Positions 7,853 through 17,369 of a stretch of 64,000 nucleotides of DNA are shown in pieces. Source of the DNA: an uncultured Bacteroidota bacterium (lineage in GTDB: Bacteria; Bacteroidota; Bacteroidia; Bacteroidales; P3); assembly GCA_902788805.1 (NCBI GenBank), contig CADALO010000001.1, positions 62,001 to 126,000 of the forward strand. Reading direction: 5' to 3'. Within the stretch, counting starts at the first letter, position 1, and every line of letters begins with the position of its first letter. The notes beneath the pieces are model-generated. The model made no database searches. It saw only the letters and a list, made by a program, of their open reading frames with translations, and was not told the DNA's origin. The position numbers were made by a program, and so were the translations under genes.

Positions 7853-10540
7853 TCAGTTGCTTGTCGAAGTGGTGTCTGTCGAGGTGCCTTCAGCCTCGCT
7901 GCCGCTTTGAGTGTTCTTCTCCAGCTCCATCTTGCCGAAGCGCAGCGTGATGCCGGCCGAGATATAGCGGCTGTTAAGTGTGCGGCTCTTGCTCTCGCTC
8001 AGATAGTAGGGGTTTGTGTTCGACGAGGTGTTGCCTATATTCTTGCCCCAGTTGAATATGTCCTGGACATTGATGAAGGCGCTCAGCTTGCGGTTGAAGA
8101 AGTCGGCGCGCACACCCATATTGACCCAATAGCGGGCGCTGCGGGTGGACATAAGTCCCAGCGTCGGCGAGCTGTAGTTGGCCGAAGCGTGGATCTGGTA
8201 TTTGTTCCACACCTTGGTCCACATATTCAGGCGGATGCTGTAGCTCCACTTGCTGTCCTCGTAGGCTTCCTGCCCAAGCTTATCGTACTGCATCGAGTAG
8301 CCATAGTCGTACACATTGGCATAGAGCCTCAGGTTGAAGAATCCGCTGGGACGGAAGGTGGCGTTGAGCGACGAGCCGTAGCGCCACGACGAACCGATAT
8401 TGTAGGGCGTCGAGTATTGTATGATGCGGCCGATGTAGGGGTCGATAGCGTCGGTGACATCGGTCAGATTGTCTATCTCGCCGGTCGAGAGTCGCCCATA
8501 GCCTTCAACGCCCAAGCTGCCCCACATAAAGAACTTGGTCCAGCCCGCCTCGGCGTTGTGGGTGAAGCTCTGTGTCAGGTCGCGGTTGCCCGTCTTGTAG
8601 CTGTCCTCGGTATATTTGCGGTAGGTCGTCAGGTCCGTTGCCGAGGGGTTGCGCATACGCAGCGAGTAGTTGAGCTTGTAGTTGTGCATCGACTGCGTGC
8701 GGTAGCTGAGGTGAATCGATGGGTTGTAGGTGATATGCGTGACGCTGTATTCGTCAGGCGTTGCGGTCTCTGTGAACGAGAAATGGTCGTGGCTCAGGTT
8801 GGCACCCATACCCAGCTGCAGCGTGAAGCCGCCCCAGCGATGGGTCCATTCTACGTCGGCGCCCACCTCGTTGTTGTGGTCTTCGAAAGTGAAGCGACGC
8901 AGCGCGTCAAGCATATTGTCGTTCAATACCGTCACGCCGTCGTCGTAAGTGGTGTCGAGCAGGTAAGGCCGATAGTCGCGATAGTCGTTGTCGGTGCCGA
9001 GGTTGAGTCCGTAGCTCATCTCGCCGTCCTTGCTGTAGGGGCGGTTGTAGCGCAGCCTCAGGCTGACGTCGGTGCCGCGGTACGGGTCGTCATAGTATTT
9101 GAAGGTGTTTTGGTCGAAAGCCGACGTGGTGTCGGTGATGTTGTACAGTCGGCTGTAGCTGGTGCCGGTGTTATTGTTCGAGGTCGAGCCGAACAGGAAC
9201 GCGCGCAGGTTGTGGCCGTTGCGGTCGAACTTCTTGGTGAAGCTGCCGCCGAACATACCGAAGAAGTTGGTCGTGCTCACATCGTTCATCATATCATACT
9301 GGTAGGCAAACGGCGTAGGCAGATACACGTCGCGGCTGTGCCAGCGGTCGCTGCTGTTGCTGCTGTTGCTGAGGTTGAAGTTGCCCCATACGCCTGCATC
9401 GGTCATACTGTCTATCTCGTAGTCGATGTGCAGGCCTATGCTGCCGCTCAGGTTGCGGCCTTCGCTCCACGAGCTGTCGCGCTCGTAGATAGCATCCTGC
9501 AGCGAGTCGAGGTTGCCCGGATAGAGCGGGTTGTCCTGCCGCGTGCGGCTCCAGCTCCACGAGTCGTTCTGCGAAGTGCTGTAGCGCAGGTTGGTGAAGA
9601 GGTTGATATTCAGCTTCTCGTTGGCCCAGGTGTAACTTACCCAGGGACTGATGTTGGGCTGTGTGGCTACGTTGGCGCCAAAGCTGATAAAGTGGTTCTT
9701 CTTGATGTGTGCCGACGTGATGATGTTGATGACCGCCTCGGCGTCGGTGGCATACTTTGCCGACGGGTTGGTGATGGTCTCTATGCGGTCGAGGGCGTTG
9801 GCCGGCAGGGTCTGCAGGTAGGTCTTCAGGTTCTCGGACGTCAGTTTCGAAGGCTTGTCGTTGACCCAAATCTCCACCGAACTCACGCCGCGCAGGGTGA
9901 TGTTGCCCTCCACGTCCACCTCCACGCCGGGCGCGTTCTGCAAAGCGTCCTCGGTCGTTCCGGCCTGTATGGTGGGGTCGTCGGCCACGTTGTAGACCAT
10001 CTTCTCGCCATCCACGGCATAGAGAGGCCGTGCGGCCTTGACGGTCACCGTCTTAAGCACCGACGAGCTGGCCTTCATATTGATAGAGCCCACGGCGGTA
10101 TTGTTGCTCACCTTGACGGGAACGAAGCGCGTGGTGTAGCCCATATAGCTGGCGCGAAGCAGGTATTCGCCTGCCGGAATGTCACGCAGCTCGAAATAGC
10201 CGTTGGCATCGGTCGAGGCGCCCTTGACGAAGCTGCTGTCCTCCTTCTCGAGCAGGGCCACATTGCAATACATCAACGGCTCGTTCTTTGTGCTGTCGAT
10301 CAGCGAGCCCACCACCTTGAAGGTGGAGCCTGCCTTGACATTCTTTTTCTGCTTGACGGTAGTGCTCTTCTGCTGCGTCTGCTGCCGTTGACGGTCGCCA
10401 CGCGGACCGCCGGGGAAGCCGCCGCCCGGAAAACCGCCCGGAGGAGGGCCGCCAGGACCGCCAGGCTGAGCGCAAACGATTGTGGAACAAACGAAAAGGA
10501 ATGTAAATAGTGCAAAAAACTTTAGCGATTTGTGATGCAT
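7853..10540 (-). CDS. TonB-receptor-like outer-membrane beta-barrel protein (OMP_b-brl_3 type)
   Basis: An 895-residue outer-membrane protein. The signal peptide is residues 1-25, followed by a striking Gly/Pro stretch (PGGPGGPPPGGFPGGGFPGG). A carboxypeptidase-regulatory-like beta-sandwich at about 72-155 (FKVVGSLIDSTKNEPLMYCNVALL, GYFELRDIPAGEYLLRASYMGY) precedes a plug-like domain (VDGEKMVYNVADDPTIQAGTTEDALQNAPGVEVDVEGNITLRG). The rest is a long barrel rich in Tyr/Trp/Asn. Members resemble TonB-dependent transporters but usually have no identified ligand. It is monocistronic with a strong terminator at 7788. Substrate cannot be predicted. A continuous 931-codon antisense frame covers it and is rejected below. 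Confidence 0.88.
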   Translation of the reverse strand: MHHKSLKFFALFTFLFVCSTIVCAQPGGPGGPPPGGFPGGGFPGGPRGDRQRQQTQQKSTTVKQKKNVKAGSTFKVVGSLIDSTKNEPLMYCNVALLEKEDSSFVKGASTDANGYFELRDIPAGEYLLRASYMGYTTRFVPVKVSNNTAVGSINMKASSSVLKTVTVKAARPLYAVDGEKMVYNVADDPTIQAGTTEDALQNAPGVEVDVEGNITLRGVSSVEIWVNDKPSKLTSENLKTYLQTLPANALDRIETITNPSAKYATDAEAVINIITSAHIKKNHFISFGANVATQPNISPWVSYTWANEKLNINLFTNLRYSTSQNDSWSWSRTRQDNPLYPGNLDSLQDAIYERDSSWSEGRNLSGSIGLHIDYEIDSMTDAGVWGNFNLSNSSNSSDRWHSRDVYLPTPFAYQYDMMNDVSTTNFFGMFGGSFTKKFDRNGHNLRAFLFGSTSNNNTGTSYSRLYNITDTTSAFDQNTFKYYDDPYRGTDVSLRLRYNRPYSKDGEMSYGLNLGTDNDYRDYRPYLLDTTYDDGVTVLNDNMLDALRRFTFEDHNNEVGADVEWTHRWGGFTLQLGMGANLSHDHFSFTETATPDEYSVTHITYNPSIHLSYRTQSMHNYKLNYSLRMRNPSATDLTTYRKYTEDSYKTGNRDLTQSFTHNAEAGWTKFFMWGSLGVEGYGRLSTGEIDNLTDVTDAIDPYIGRIIQYSTPYNIGSSWRYGSSLNATFRPSGFFNLRLYANVYDYGYSMQYDKLGQEAYEDSKWSYSIRLNMWTKVWNKYQIHASANYSSPTLGLMSTRSARYWVNMGVRADFFNRKLSAFINVQDIFNWGKNIGNTSSNTNPYYLSESKSRTLNSRYISAGITLRFGKMELEKNTQSGSEAEGTSTDTTSTSN

Positions 10541-10799
10541 AATGCGATGTATTGAAATGTTTATGTAAACGTAAATTATGATAATTTAGTATAACATTAG
10601 GCTATTTTCTTTTAATATGTCCGAAAAAAAATGTCGCATCTTGCCCCTTGCCTTAATTACCCCGCAGGTGCTCCAGAAAAACCCACGTGATGCCCCACCT
10701 GCTCCCAATCTGTATTGTCCCTTTCACTCCCCATTCACTCCTCTTTCACTCCAAAATCACTTCCGTAAACGGGGCAGGCAGGGATGCCTGCGCTCCCGT
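10541..10799. other. Intergenic, low complexity, no gene seen
   Basis: The stretch holds three degenerate TTTCACTCC-like units at 10727-10752 and a small palindrome GCAGGCAGGGATGCCTGC at 10775-10792. No convincing promoter box for the minus-strand gene was found. Confidence 0.4.
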
Positions 10800-10901
10800 A
10801 CCAACACTGGTCGTTGTACAATATATGTACAATAGTTGTACAATACTTGTACAATTGTAAACGTACAAATATTGTACAAGTATTGTACATATAGAGTTGG
10901 T
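10800..10901. repeat. 11-bp-unit palindrome, copy A
   Basis: The left flank ACCAACACTGGTC is followed by four 11-bp units of the type GTTGTACAATA (second unit TATGTACAATA, last CTTGTACAATT). After a short centre come about three inverted units and the truncated flank GAGTTGGT. The right arm has lost about one unit and part of the flank, so this is the most decayed copy. It lies between divergent genes at 10540 (minus) and 11398 (plus). Confidence 0.85.
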
Positions 10902-11093
10902 CCCTTGAAGGTCTGGGAATGAGGCGGTTGTGAAACGGTGCCAAAATAGGGGTGTTTTTGGGTTAAATGATTGTTAGTATGGCTGTTAGCTTAAATGGGG
11001 GCTTTTCGGGGTCGTTTGAATGGCTGTTTTTGGTGGTGTTTGATTGGGGGCACGGCATACTTGGTTCTTTTTATGTTCGCGTTGGCTTGACGA

Positions 11094-11292
11094 TGCGACA
11101 CACCCCGGCCTTCGGCCACCCCTCTCCGAGAGGGGATGGCGCGGCAGCGCAACATCTGCTAAATATTGACAATCAAAAAGATGCGGCAGCCCATCCCCTC
11201 TCGGAGAGGGGTGGCCGAAGGCCGGGGTGTGTCGCACCATCCGTTCCGATAGCGAAGCGGTTAACAAAAACGAAGGCCGGGGTGTGTCGCAC
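11094..11292. repeat. GC-rich inverted repeat (REP-like), copy 1
   Basis: Two perfect 46-bp inverted arms (11094-11139 and 11191-11236) start TGCGACACACCCCGGCCTTC and include GGCCTTCGGCC and CTCTCCGAGAGGGG sub-palindromes. The 51-base spacer holds ATTGACAATCAAAA. A third partial half-unit lies at 11271-11292. Copy 2 is at 22570-22800, with the same spacer motif and the same GTTCCGATA-like outer flank. Confidence 0.85.
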
Positions 11293-11397
11293 TATCAAGA
11301 AGGGGTGTCTCATTTTACTATATTTGGCTTTAAAAATTGGGTGCGATAAAATATTTGTCGCAAGATGGCGTTTTTATAGAAATTTTTGTTTCTGACA

Positions 11398-12642
11398 ATG
11401 GACTATAAGCGATATACTTTGGACAACGGCTTGCGGGTGATAGTGTGCGAGGACGCGTCGACCCCTATGGTGTCGACCAACATACTGTATGGTGTCGGGT
11501 CGCGCGACGAGGAAGAAACAAGGACCGGCTTTGCCCATCTGTTCGAGCATCTGATGTTCGGCGGCACCAAGGCGGTGCCCGACTTCGATGCCGTGTTGAC
11601 CGAGGTGGGTGGCGATTCGAACGCCTGTACGTCGACCGACACAACCAACTATTACCTCACACTGCCTGCAAAGTATTTGGAGACGGGGCTGTGGGTCGAA
11701 TCGGACCGTATGCGGCTGCTCGACTTCTCGGAACGCAACCTGAAGGTGCAGCAGTCGGTCGTTACCGAGGAGTACAACTATCGCTATATCAACCAGCCTT
11801 ACGGCGACGTATGGCTGCTGCTCAGGCCGCTGTGCTATAAGGTGCACTCCTATCGCTGGCCGACCATCGGGATGGACATACGCCACGTGCAGGAGGCTAC
11901 GCTCGGCGACGTGGAGCGCTTCTTCTATCGCCACTACCGTCCGTCGAACGCCATCCTTGCCGTTGTTGGCAATGTGAAGGGCGACGAGGTTGCGCGGTTG
12001 GCCGATAAATGGTTCGGAGACATTGAGAGCGGAAAGCGGAAAGCGGAAAGCGGAGTGCGTAAGGCGGAGCCGGAACAGACTGAGGGGCGCCTGGTGGAGG
12101 TGGAACGCGATGTGCCGTCGGATGCGCTGTATATGGGGTTCGTGATGAGCGAACGGGTGGATGCTGACTTCCGCACCACCGACATTATCAGCGACATTCT
12201 GTCGAATGGCAACTCGTCGCGTATGTATGAGCATCTGGTGCGCCAGCGCGGTCTTTTCTCCGAGTTGGACACCTACGTCACGGGCGAGGCCGACCGCGGA
12301 CTATTCATTGTCAGCGGCAAGATGGCCCAGGGCGTGAGCCTTGACGAGGGCCGCGCGGCAGTGTGGGAGGAACTGGAACGAATTGCTGCAGAGCCTGTGG
12401 CGGACCGCGAGATTGAGAAGGTGTGCAACAAGTTTGAGAATACCTATTCCGTAAACAGCTATAAGTCGGCCGATTGCGCAGCGCTGTTGTGTATGGACGA
12501 GTGGCTGGGCCATTTGGAGTGGGTCAACGACGAGCCGGCACTCTATCGCCTCACGGCGGCGGAGGATGTGCGGCGCGTGGCCGGTCGGCTGTTCAGGCGT
12601 GAGCACGAGAATGTGCTGTACTACAAGGCGAAACGGATGTAA
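11398..12642 (+). CDS. M16-family zinc metallopeptidase (insulinase-like)
   Basis: A 414-residue peptidase. The inverted zinc motif HLFEH is at residues 47-51, with the downstream glutamate region VVTEEYNYRY around 125, matching active M16 subunits; the second, inactive-type half follows. I use ATG 11398; an in-frame TTG four codons earlier is less likely. There is no signal peptide, so it is probably cytoplasmic. A four-fold 7-bp direct repeat (AGCGGAA units, 12027-12055) encodes a charged linker (ESGKRKAESGVRKAEPEQ) between the halves. The unit is not a multiple of 3, so a change in copy number would shift the frame. The next gene starts 28 bases downstream. Confidence 0.88.
   Translation: MDYKRYTLDNGLRVIVCEDASTPMVSTNILYGVGSRDEEETRTGFAHLFEHLMFGGTKAVPDFDAVLTEVGGDSNACTSTDTTNYYLTLPAKYLETGLWVESDRMRLLDFSERNLKVQQSVVTEEYNYRYINQPYGDVWLLLRPLCYKVHSYRWPTIGMDIRHVQEATLGDVERFFYRHYRPSNAILAVVGNVKGDEVARLADKWFGDIESGKRKAESGVRKAEPEQTEGRLVEVERDVPSDALYMGFVMSERVDADFRTTDIISDILSNGNSSRMYEHLVRQRGLFSELDTYVTGEADRGLFIVSGKMAQGVSLDEGRAAVWEELERIAAEPVADREIEKVCNKFENTYSVNSYKSADCAALLCMDEWLGHLEWVNDEPALYRLTAAEDVRRVAGRLFRREHENVLYYKAKRM
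12027..12055 (+). repeat. 7-bp tandem repeat inside M16 peptidase gene
   Basis: Four consecutive AGCGGAA-type units (last AGCGGAG). It encodes a non-conserved linker and is a possible slippage site. Confidence 0.7.
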
Positions 12643-12670
12643 TAGACTGTCATAAAAACATTTTTGGGAG

Positions 12671-13852
12671 ATGACTGAAAAGAAGGAAAAAAGTATTTTT
12701 GTCAAGGCGTTGCTGCTGCTGTGGTATTGCCTGACACACCCGCTGGTGTGGCTGTGGCGCAAGCTGAGCGGCTTCTTTATGCGCCTCAACTATCGCCAGA
12801 TGGGTAAGAAGATAGTCCGCATTACGGGCAACTTCTTCCATTGGCTGCTGTTCAGCGTGCTGATACCCAGAAAGTATCGCAACATAACAAAGCGCGATAT
12901 CTACCGCATCATCTTCAAGGCCGATACGCCGGCGGGCAAGCGCTTCGACGTGTGGCTGCTGGTGCTGATAGGGCTGAACCTGGTGGTGATAATGCTCGAC
13001 AGCTTCGATGCCGTCCACGCCAACATCAGGTGGGTGCTGAAAGGCTTGGAGTGGCTGCTTACCATAATTTTCACGCTTGAGTACTACCTGCGCATCTACT
13101 GCCTTAACCGCCCGTGGAAGTATGTCTTTTCGTTCTACGGCATCATTGATTTCCTTTCGATATTCCCTGCCTATCTGAGCCTGCTGATACCCGCCACGCA
13201 GACGCTGACGGTGCTGCGTATGTTGAGGACGCTCAGGATATTCAGAATCTTCAATATGCAGCGCTTCCTGCAAGAGAGCTTCCGCCTGCTCAACGCCATA
13301 CGGCGCAGTGTGACGAAGATATTGATATTTATGCTCTTTGTGTTCGTGGCCGCCATCATTCTGGGTGCCATAGTCTATATGTTCGAGTCGGGCAAGAACC
13401 CGGCGATGTCGAATATCCCGAAGGCTATCTACTGGGCTGTGGTGACTATAACGACGGTGGGATACGGCGACATATCGCCGGTTACGCCGATGGGCCAGTT
13501 CATATCGATGATAGTGATGCTACTGGGTTACTCTATCATCGCCGTGCCTACGGGCATTGTTGTCGGCGAGACGATAAACGAGTATAAGCATAAGCGGACA
13601 GGAGGAAACGAAAACTATAACGAAAACGAAAACCAAAACGAAGGTGAGGTCGTGGTGCCCGAGGAGTTCAATGAGTATGAGGACAACGCGGCACAGCGGA
13701 CGGAGAGCGGGGGAGAGGCGGCACCGCGCTTCTGCACGCACTGTGGCTACACTGAGACAGACCCCGACGCCAAGTTCTGCCGCTACTGTGGCACGATGCT
13801 GTCGAAGAGCCAGCCGAGCGGATGGATTAACGACTTCTTTTCGGGAGAATAG
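12671..13852 (+). CDS. Voltage-gated potassium channel-like protein with C-terminal zinc ribbon
   Basis: A 393-residue inner-membrane protein. Six membrane segments are visible: S1 about 98-116 (LLVLIGLNLVVIML), S2, S3 (YGIIDFLSIFPAYLSLL), an Arg-rich S4 (LRMLRTLRIFRIF), S5 (IFMLFVFVAAIILGAIVYMF), the pore with selectivity filter TVGYGD, and S6 (IVMLLGYSIIAVPTGIVVG). This is the Kv/Kch plan for K+ conduction. After S6 comes an Asn/Glu linker (NENYNENENQNE), then a four-Cys zinc ribbon (CTHCG ... CRYCG) near residues 358-377. The ribbon on a channel is unusual. The N-terminal about 80 residues hold another hydrophobic stretch. Confidence 0.88.
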   Translation: MTEKKEKSIFVKALLLLWYCLTHPLVWLWRKLSGFFMRLNYRQMGKKIVRITGNFFHWLLFSVLIPRKYRNITKRDIYRIIFKADTPAGKRFDVWLLVLIGLNLVVIMLDSFDAVHANIRWVLKGLEWLLTIIFTLEYYLRIYCLNRPWKYVFSFYGIIDFLSIFPAYLSLLIPATQTLTVLRMLRTLRIFRIFNMQRFLQESFRLLNAIRRSVTKILIFMLFVFVAAIILGAIVYMFESGKNPAMSNIPKAIYWAVVTITTVGYGDISPVTPMGQFISMIVMLLGYSIIAVPTGIVVGETINEYKHKRTGGNENYNENENQNEGEVVVPEEFNEYEDNAAQRTESGGEAAPRFCTHCGYTETDPDAKFCRYCGTMLSKSQPSGWINDFFSGE

Positions 13853-13925
13853 TTTTTATTATGCAGTGTAATATTTTTGACCATTCAAACGTCAATTTAA
13901 CGAAACAACAAACAAAGATAGATTA

Positions 13926-16328
13926 ATGTCAAGATCGAGAAAACTAATTGTACTGATTGTACTATTGCTGGTCGGCTACGGAGTGGCTGAAGCCCAGAAC
14001 TATACAATCAGGGGAACGATAAGGGCGCTGTCGTCGGGCGAGACGCTGATAAGCGCCGCAGTGTACGATCAGCAGTCTGGCAAGGGCGCGCTGACCAACG
14101 CCGAGGGACGCTATTCGCTGACGCTGCCCAAAGGCAAGGTGGTGCTGCGTATATCATACGTTGGCTACAAGACTTTTTACGACACGATAGACCTGTCGAA
14201 GAACGAGGAACTGAATGTGTGGCTGGAGTCGAGCACGACTCTGCAAACCGTGACGGTAAGGGCAGACCGCATAAGTTCGCATCGCTCGTCGCAGATGAGT
14301 GCCATCGACGTGCCGGTGGAGAACATCAAGTCGGTGCCTGTGCTCTTTGGCGAGACCGATGTGCTGAAGGCCCTTCAGCTGCTGCCCGGTGTGCAGAGTG
14401 GCACGGAAGGTATGTCGGGCATCTATGTGCGCGGCGGCGGTCCCGACCAGAACCTGTTTCTGCTCGACGGTGTGCCGCTGTACAACGTGAACCATCTGGG
14501 TGGATTCTTCTCGGCTTTCAACGCCGACGCCATAAAGAACGTGACCCTCTACAAGGGCAGTTTCCCGGCACGCTTCGGAGGACGCCTGTCGAGTGTGCTT
14601 GACATTACGACAAATGACGGCAACGACAAGAAGCTGCACGGCAACGCCACGATAGGCGCCATTGCAGCCAAGGTGAACCTCGAGGGTCCGCTATATAAGG
14701 ACAAGACGACCTTCAATGTGAGTTTCCGCCGCACCTATTTCGACATTCTTGCCCAGCCTGCCATTATGTCCATCGGAGCTATGGAGGACGGCCGGCTGAA
14801 CGCGGGCTACTATTTCTATGACCTCAACGCCAAGGTGACGCACCGCTTCAGCGACCGCAGCCGACTGATAGGCAGCTGGTATTCGGGCGATGACAAGATT
14901 TACGCCCGTATGAGCTACGATTATGCCTACGACAACTCGTCGGGAGAGGAGAAAATGAAGATGGGCTACAACTGGGGCAACCTGGTAGGGTCGCTGAGAT
15001 GGAACTATGAGATCAATCCCCAGCTGTTTATGAACCTCACGGGCGCATATACACGCTATCGCAACGACATCAACGTTGGCATTGAAGAGTATGACTATAA
15101 CTACAACAATGTCGACTACTACAAGGCTGAGATGTACTACAAGTCAGGTATCCGCGACATTACTGCAAAGGTGGATTTCGACTACCAGCCCAACCCCGAC
15201 AACACCGTGAAGTTCGGCAGCAATGTCATCCATCATATCTTTCAGCCTGACGTGACGGGCAACAGGATGGAGGAAGGCGACAACGGCGGCGGCACGGTCT
15301 ACGACACCGTTCTGGGCGAGAGCCGTGTCCACGCCAACGAAATCAGTGCCTACATCGAGGACGACTGGACCATCAGCGAGGCTTTCAAGATAAACGGTGG
15401 CATCAACCTGACAGGCTTTATGGTCCAGGGCAAGTTCTATCCATCGCTGCAACCGCGACTGAGTGGCCGTTGGATGCTGAGTGATGACCTGTCGGTAAAA
15501 GCCGGCTACAGCTATATGACACAGTATATGCATCAGCTGTCGAACAGCAGCATCAGCCTGCCCACCGACCTGTGGGTGCCTGTGACCAAACGTATAGAGC
15601 CTATGCACGCGCATCAGGTGGCGGCAGGCGTGTTCTACAACTGGTCGGGCATTGCCGACTTCTCGGTAGAGGCGTATTACAAGAAGATGAATAATATGCT
15701 TGAGTATCGTGACGGTGCCAGCTTCTTCGGTGCCTCGGCCGGATGGGAGGACAAGGTGTGTATGGGCGATGGCTGGTCGTATGGTGTGGAGCTGCTGGCG
15801 CAGAGGACGGTTGGCGACTTTACAGGCTGGGTAGGCTACACGTGGAGTAAGACAATGCGTCTGTTTGACCGCGAGGGGCAGACCATCAACAACGGAGAGC
15901 CGTTCCCGGCCAAGTACGACCGCAGGCACGATATCTCCATTATGGTGAGCTACAAGCCTAACAAGGAGTTTGACTGCAGCGCCGTGTGGGTATTCTCGTC
16001 GGGCAACACCGGTACCATTGCTATGCAGGAATACTACGACCCCGAGGTGGGCTATCAGAATGTGTCGTACATAGAGAGCCGCAACAATTTCCGTATGCCT
16101 GCCTACCACCGTATGGACATCGGTGTCAACTTCCACAAGGAGAAGAAGCACGGCACACGCACTTGGAGTCTGAGCGTATACAACCTCTATAACCGCAAAA
16201 ATCCGTTTATGATATATGAGAAGAACAATACCCACTCGGTCATCAACGGTGTCCACTACAACTCCTCGTTGATGAAGCTGTCGTTGTTCCCGATTATTCC
16301 GTCGGTGTCATATAGTTTCAAATTCTAA
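13926..16328 (+). CDS. TonB-dependent receptor
   Basis: An 800-residue outer-membrane active transporter. The signal peptide is residues 1-24 (LIVLIVLLLVGYGVAEAQ). A carboxypeptidase-like regulatory domain at about 25-100 (YTIRGTIRALSSGETLISAAVYDQ, GRYSLTLPKGKVVLRISYVGYKTF) is followed by a plug at about 125-225 (LGETDVLKALQLLPGVQSGTEGMSGIYVRGGGPDQNLFLLDGVPLYN). The barrel runs to the C-terminal Phe (SYSFKF). The next gene, 12 bases downstream, is a DUF4249 lipoprotein, the standard partner of this receptor subgroup. Energy comes from TonB-ExbBD encoded elsewhere. Substrate unknown; the pair lacks SusD, so a glycan substrate is not implied. Confidence 0.93.
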   Translation: MSRSRKLIVLIVLLLVGYGVAEAQNYTIRGTIRALSSGETLISAAVYDQQSGKGALTNAEGRYSLTLPKGKVVLRISYVGYKTFYDTIDLSKNEELNVWLESSTTLQTVTVRADRISSHRSSQMSAIDVPVENIKSVPVLFGETDVLKALQLLPGVQSGTEGMSGIYVRGGGPDQNLFLLDGVPLYNVNHLGGFFSAFNADAIKNVTLYKGSFPARFGGRLSSVLDITTNDGNDKKLHGNATIGAIAAKVNLEGPLYKDKTTFNVSFRRTYFDILAQPAIMSIGAMEDGRLNAGYYFYDLNAKVTHRFSDRSRLIGSWYSGDDKIYARMSYDYAYDNSSGEEKMKMGYNWGNLVGSLRWNYEINPQLFMNLTGAYTRYRNDINVGIEEYDYNYNNVDYYKAEMYYKSGIRDITAKVDFDYQPNPDNTVKFGSNVIHHIFQPDVTGNRMEEGDNGGGTVYDTVLGESRVHANEISAYIEDDWTISEAFKINGGINLTGFMVQGKFYPSLQPRLSGRWMLSDDLSVKAGYSYMTQYMHQLSNSSISLPTDLWVPVTKRIEPMHAHQVAAGVFYNWSGIADFSVEAYYKKMNNMLEYRDGASFFGASAGWEDKVCMGDGWSYGVELLAQRTVGDFTGWVGYTWSKTMRLFDREGQTINNGEPFPAKYDRRHDISIMVSYKPNKEFDCSAVWVFSSGNTGTIAMQEYYDPEVGYQNVSYIESRNNFRMPAYHRMDIGVNFHKEKKHGTRTWSLSVYNLYNRKNPFMIYEKNNTHSVINGVHYNSSLMKLSLFPIIPSVSYSFKF

Positions 16329-16340
16329 AATGGTAAGGAT

Positions 16341-17369
16341 ATGAAGAAAATACATTATATAATCATTGTCGCGACCCTGGTGATGGCTTCTTGCAGCGAG
16401 CCCATCGATTTTAAACCGGGTCAGGTGGAGCCATACGCCGTGCTGCTGTCGCGTCCGACGAACGACTCGACGGTGTGCGTGCATTTGGCCTACAGCCGCT
16501 TCTTCCTTGACAACCGAGACCCCGAGGCGATAAGTGACGCTACGGTAACGCTTGACGTCAACGGCGTGACCAGCGTTGGCACATACGATGCCGGTGCCTA
16601 TCTGGGTTATGGCGGCTATACTTTCACGGCGATGCCGCAGCCCGGCGACACGCTTAAGGTGACGGCGTCGATTCCGGGTTATGACAAGACAGTTAAGGCT
16701 ACTACCTGCATTCCTCATTTTCCAGAGGTGGAGGTGCTTGACTACGTGATAGACACAGGCAACGGCCGGACATACGATGAGTATGGCTACTATATCGGAG
16801 ATAATTATTACTACAAGATTCGCTTTAAGGTGAAGAGTCGCAGCAGCAACGAGTTCTATTCTGTAGCAGTTGATCACGCCTATTTCAGAAGTGTAGATAC
16901 GATTTTGGTTTGGGACACGACCAACTGGTTGACGACGTCTTTTTCGATGAACGACCCACTGGTCAACAATCAGAACATAGAGGATGTCATTGAAGGCTAT
17001 AATGGCAGTTTCTATGGAGATGAGGTGTTTTTCAGCAGTGAGCTGTTCCAGAGCGGCGAACACGAGTTTACAATGGTTATTGCCTACTGGCCTGATTATT
17101 ATGGCGGTTATGTTAATTTAGACTATTCGGAGCTCCCGCTGCGGTTGAGGGTGAGGTCGTTGACGCGCGAGCTGTACCGTTACGAGCAGACTGCCGACAA
17201 TGCTTCGTATGATTTATTTGAAGGCCTGTTCAGCGAGCCTGTGCAGGTGATATGCAACATTGATGGAGGTATTGGCGTCTTCGGCGGCTCCAGCTGCAAG
17301 CGTTTCAGTCTGCCGACACCTCGCTTTGAGACTTTCCCGCACGACAGCGATTATTATTTCAAGAAATGA
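16341..17369 (+). CDS. DUF4249 family lipoprotein
   Basis: A 342-residue protein with a lipoprotein signal (IIIVATLVMASC, lipidated Cys at residue 18), so it is anchored to the outer membrane. The mature part has the DUF4249 pattern: an early strand region (VEPYAVLLSRPTNDSTVCVHLAYSRFFLD), an Ig-like segment (AISDATVTLDVNG), and GDTLKVTASIPGYDKTVKATTCIP. These proteins are nearly always encoded beside a TonB receptor and may act as its surface cap or ligand-binding partner. The end overlaps the start of the next gene (ATGA), so the downstream dehydrogenase is translationally coupled. Confidence 0.88.
   Translation: MKKIHYIIIVATLVMASCSEPIDFKPGQVEPYAVLLSRPTNDSTVCVHLAYSRFFLDNRDPEAISDATVTLDVNGVTSVGTYDAGAYLGYGGYTFTAMPQPGDTLKVTASIPGYDKTVKATTCIPHFPEVEVLDYVIDTGNGRTYDEYGYYIGDNYYYKIRFKVKSRSSNEFYSVAVDHAYFRSVDTILVWDTTNWLTTSFSMNDPLVNNQNIEDVIEGYNGSFYGDEVFFSSELFQSGEHEFTMVIAYWPDYYGGYVNLDYSELPLRLRVRSLTRELYRYEQTADNASYDLFEGLFSEPVQVICNIDGGIGVFGGSSCKRFSLPTPRFETFPHDSDYYFKK

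Noticed and set aside
7715..10510. 931-codon plus-strand open frame, longer than the gene opposite
   Set aside because: It is antisense to the beta-barrel gene, whose signal peptide, regulatory domain and plug are recognisable. The plus frame gives an Ala/Val/Arg-rich product with no domain, typical of GC-rich shadow frames.
11094..11292. Coding reading of the GC-rich repeats (RHTPAFGHPSPRGDG-type peptides in several frames)
   Set aside because: The frames exist on both strands because the repeat is palindromic; no start context or family.
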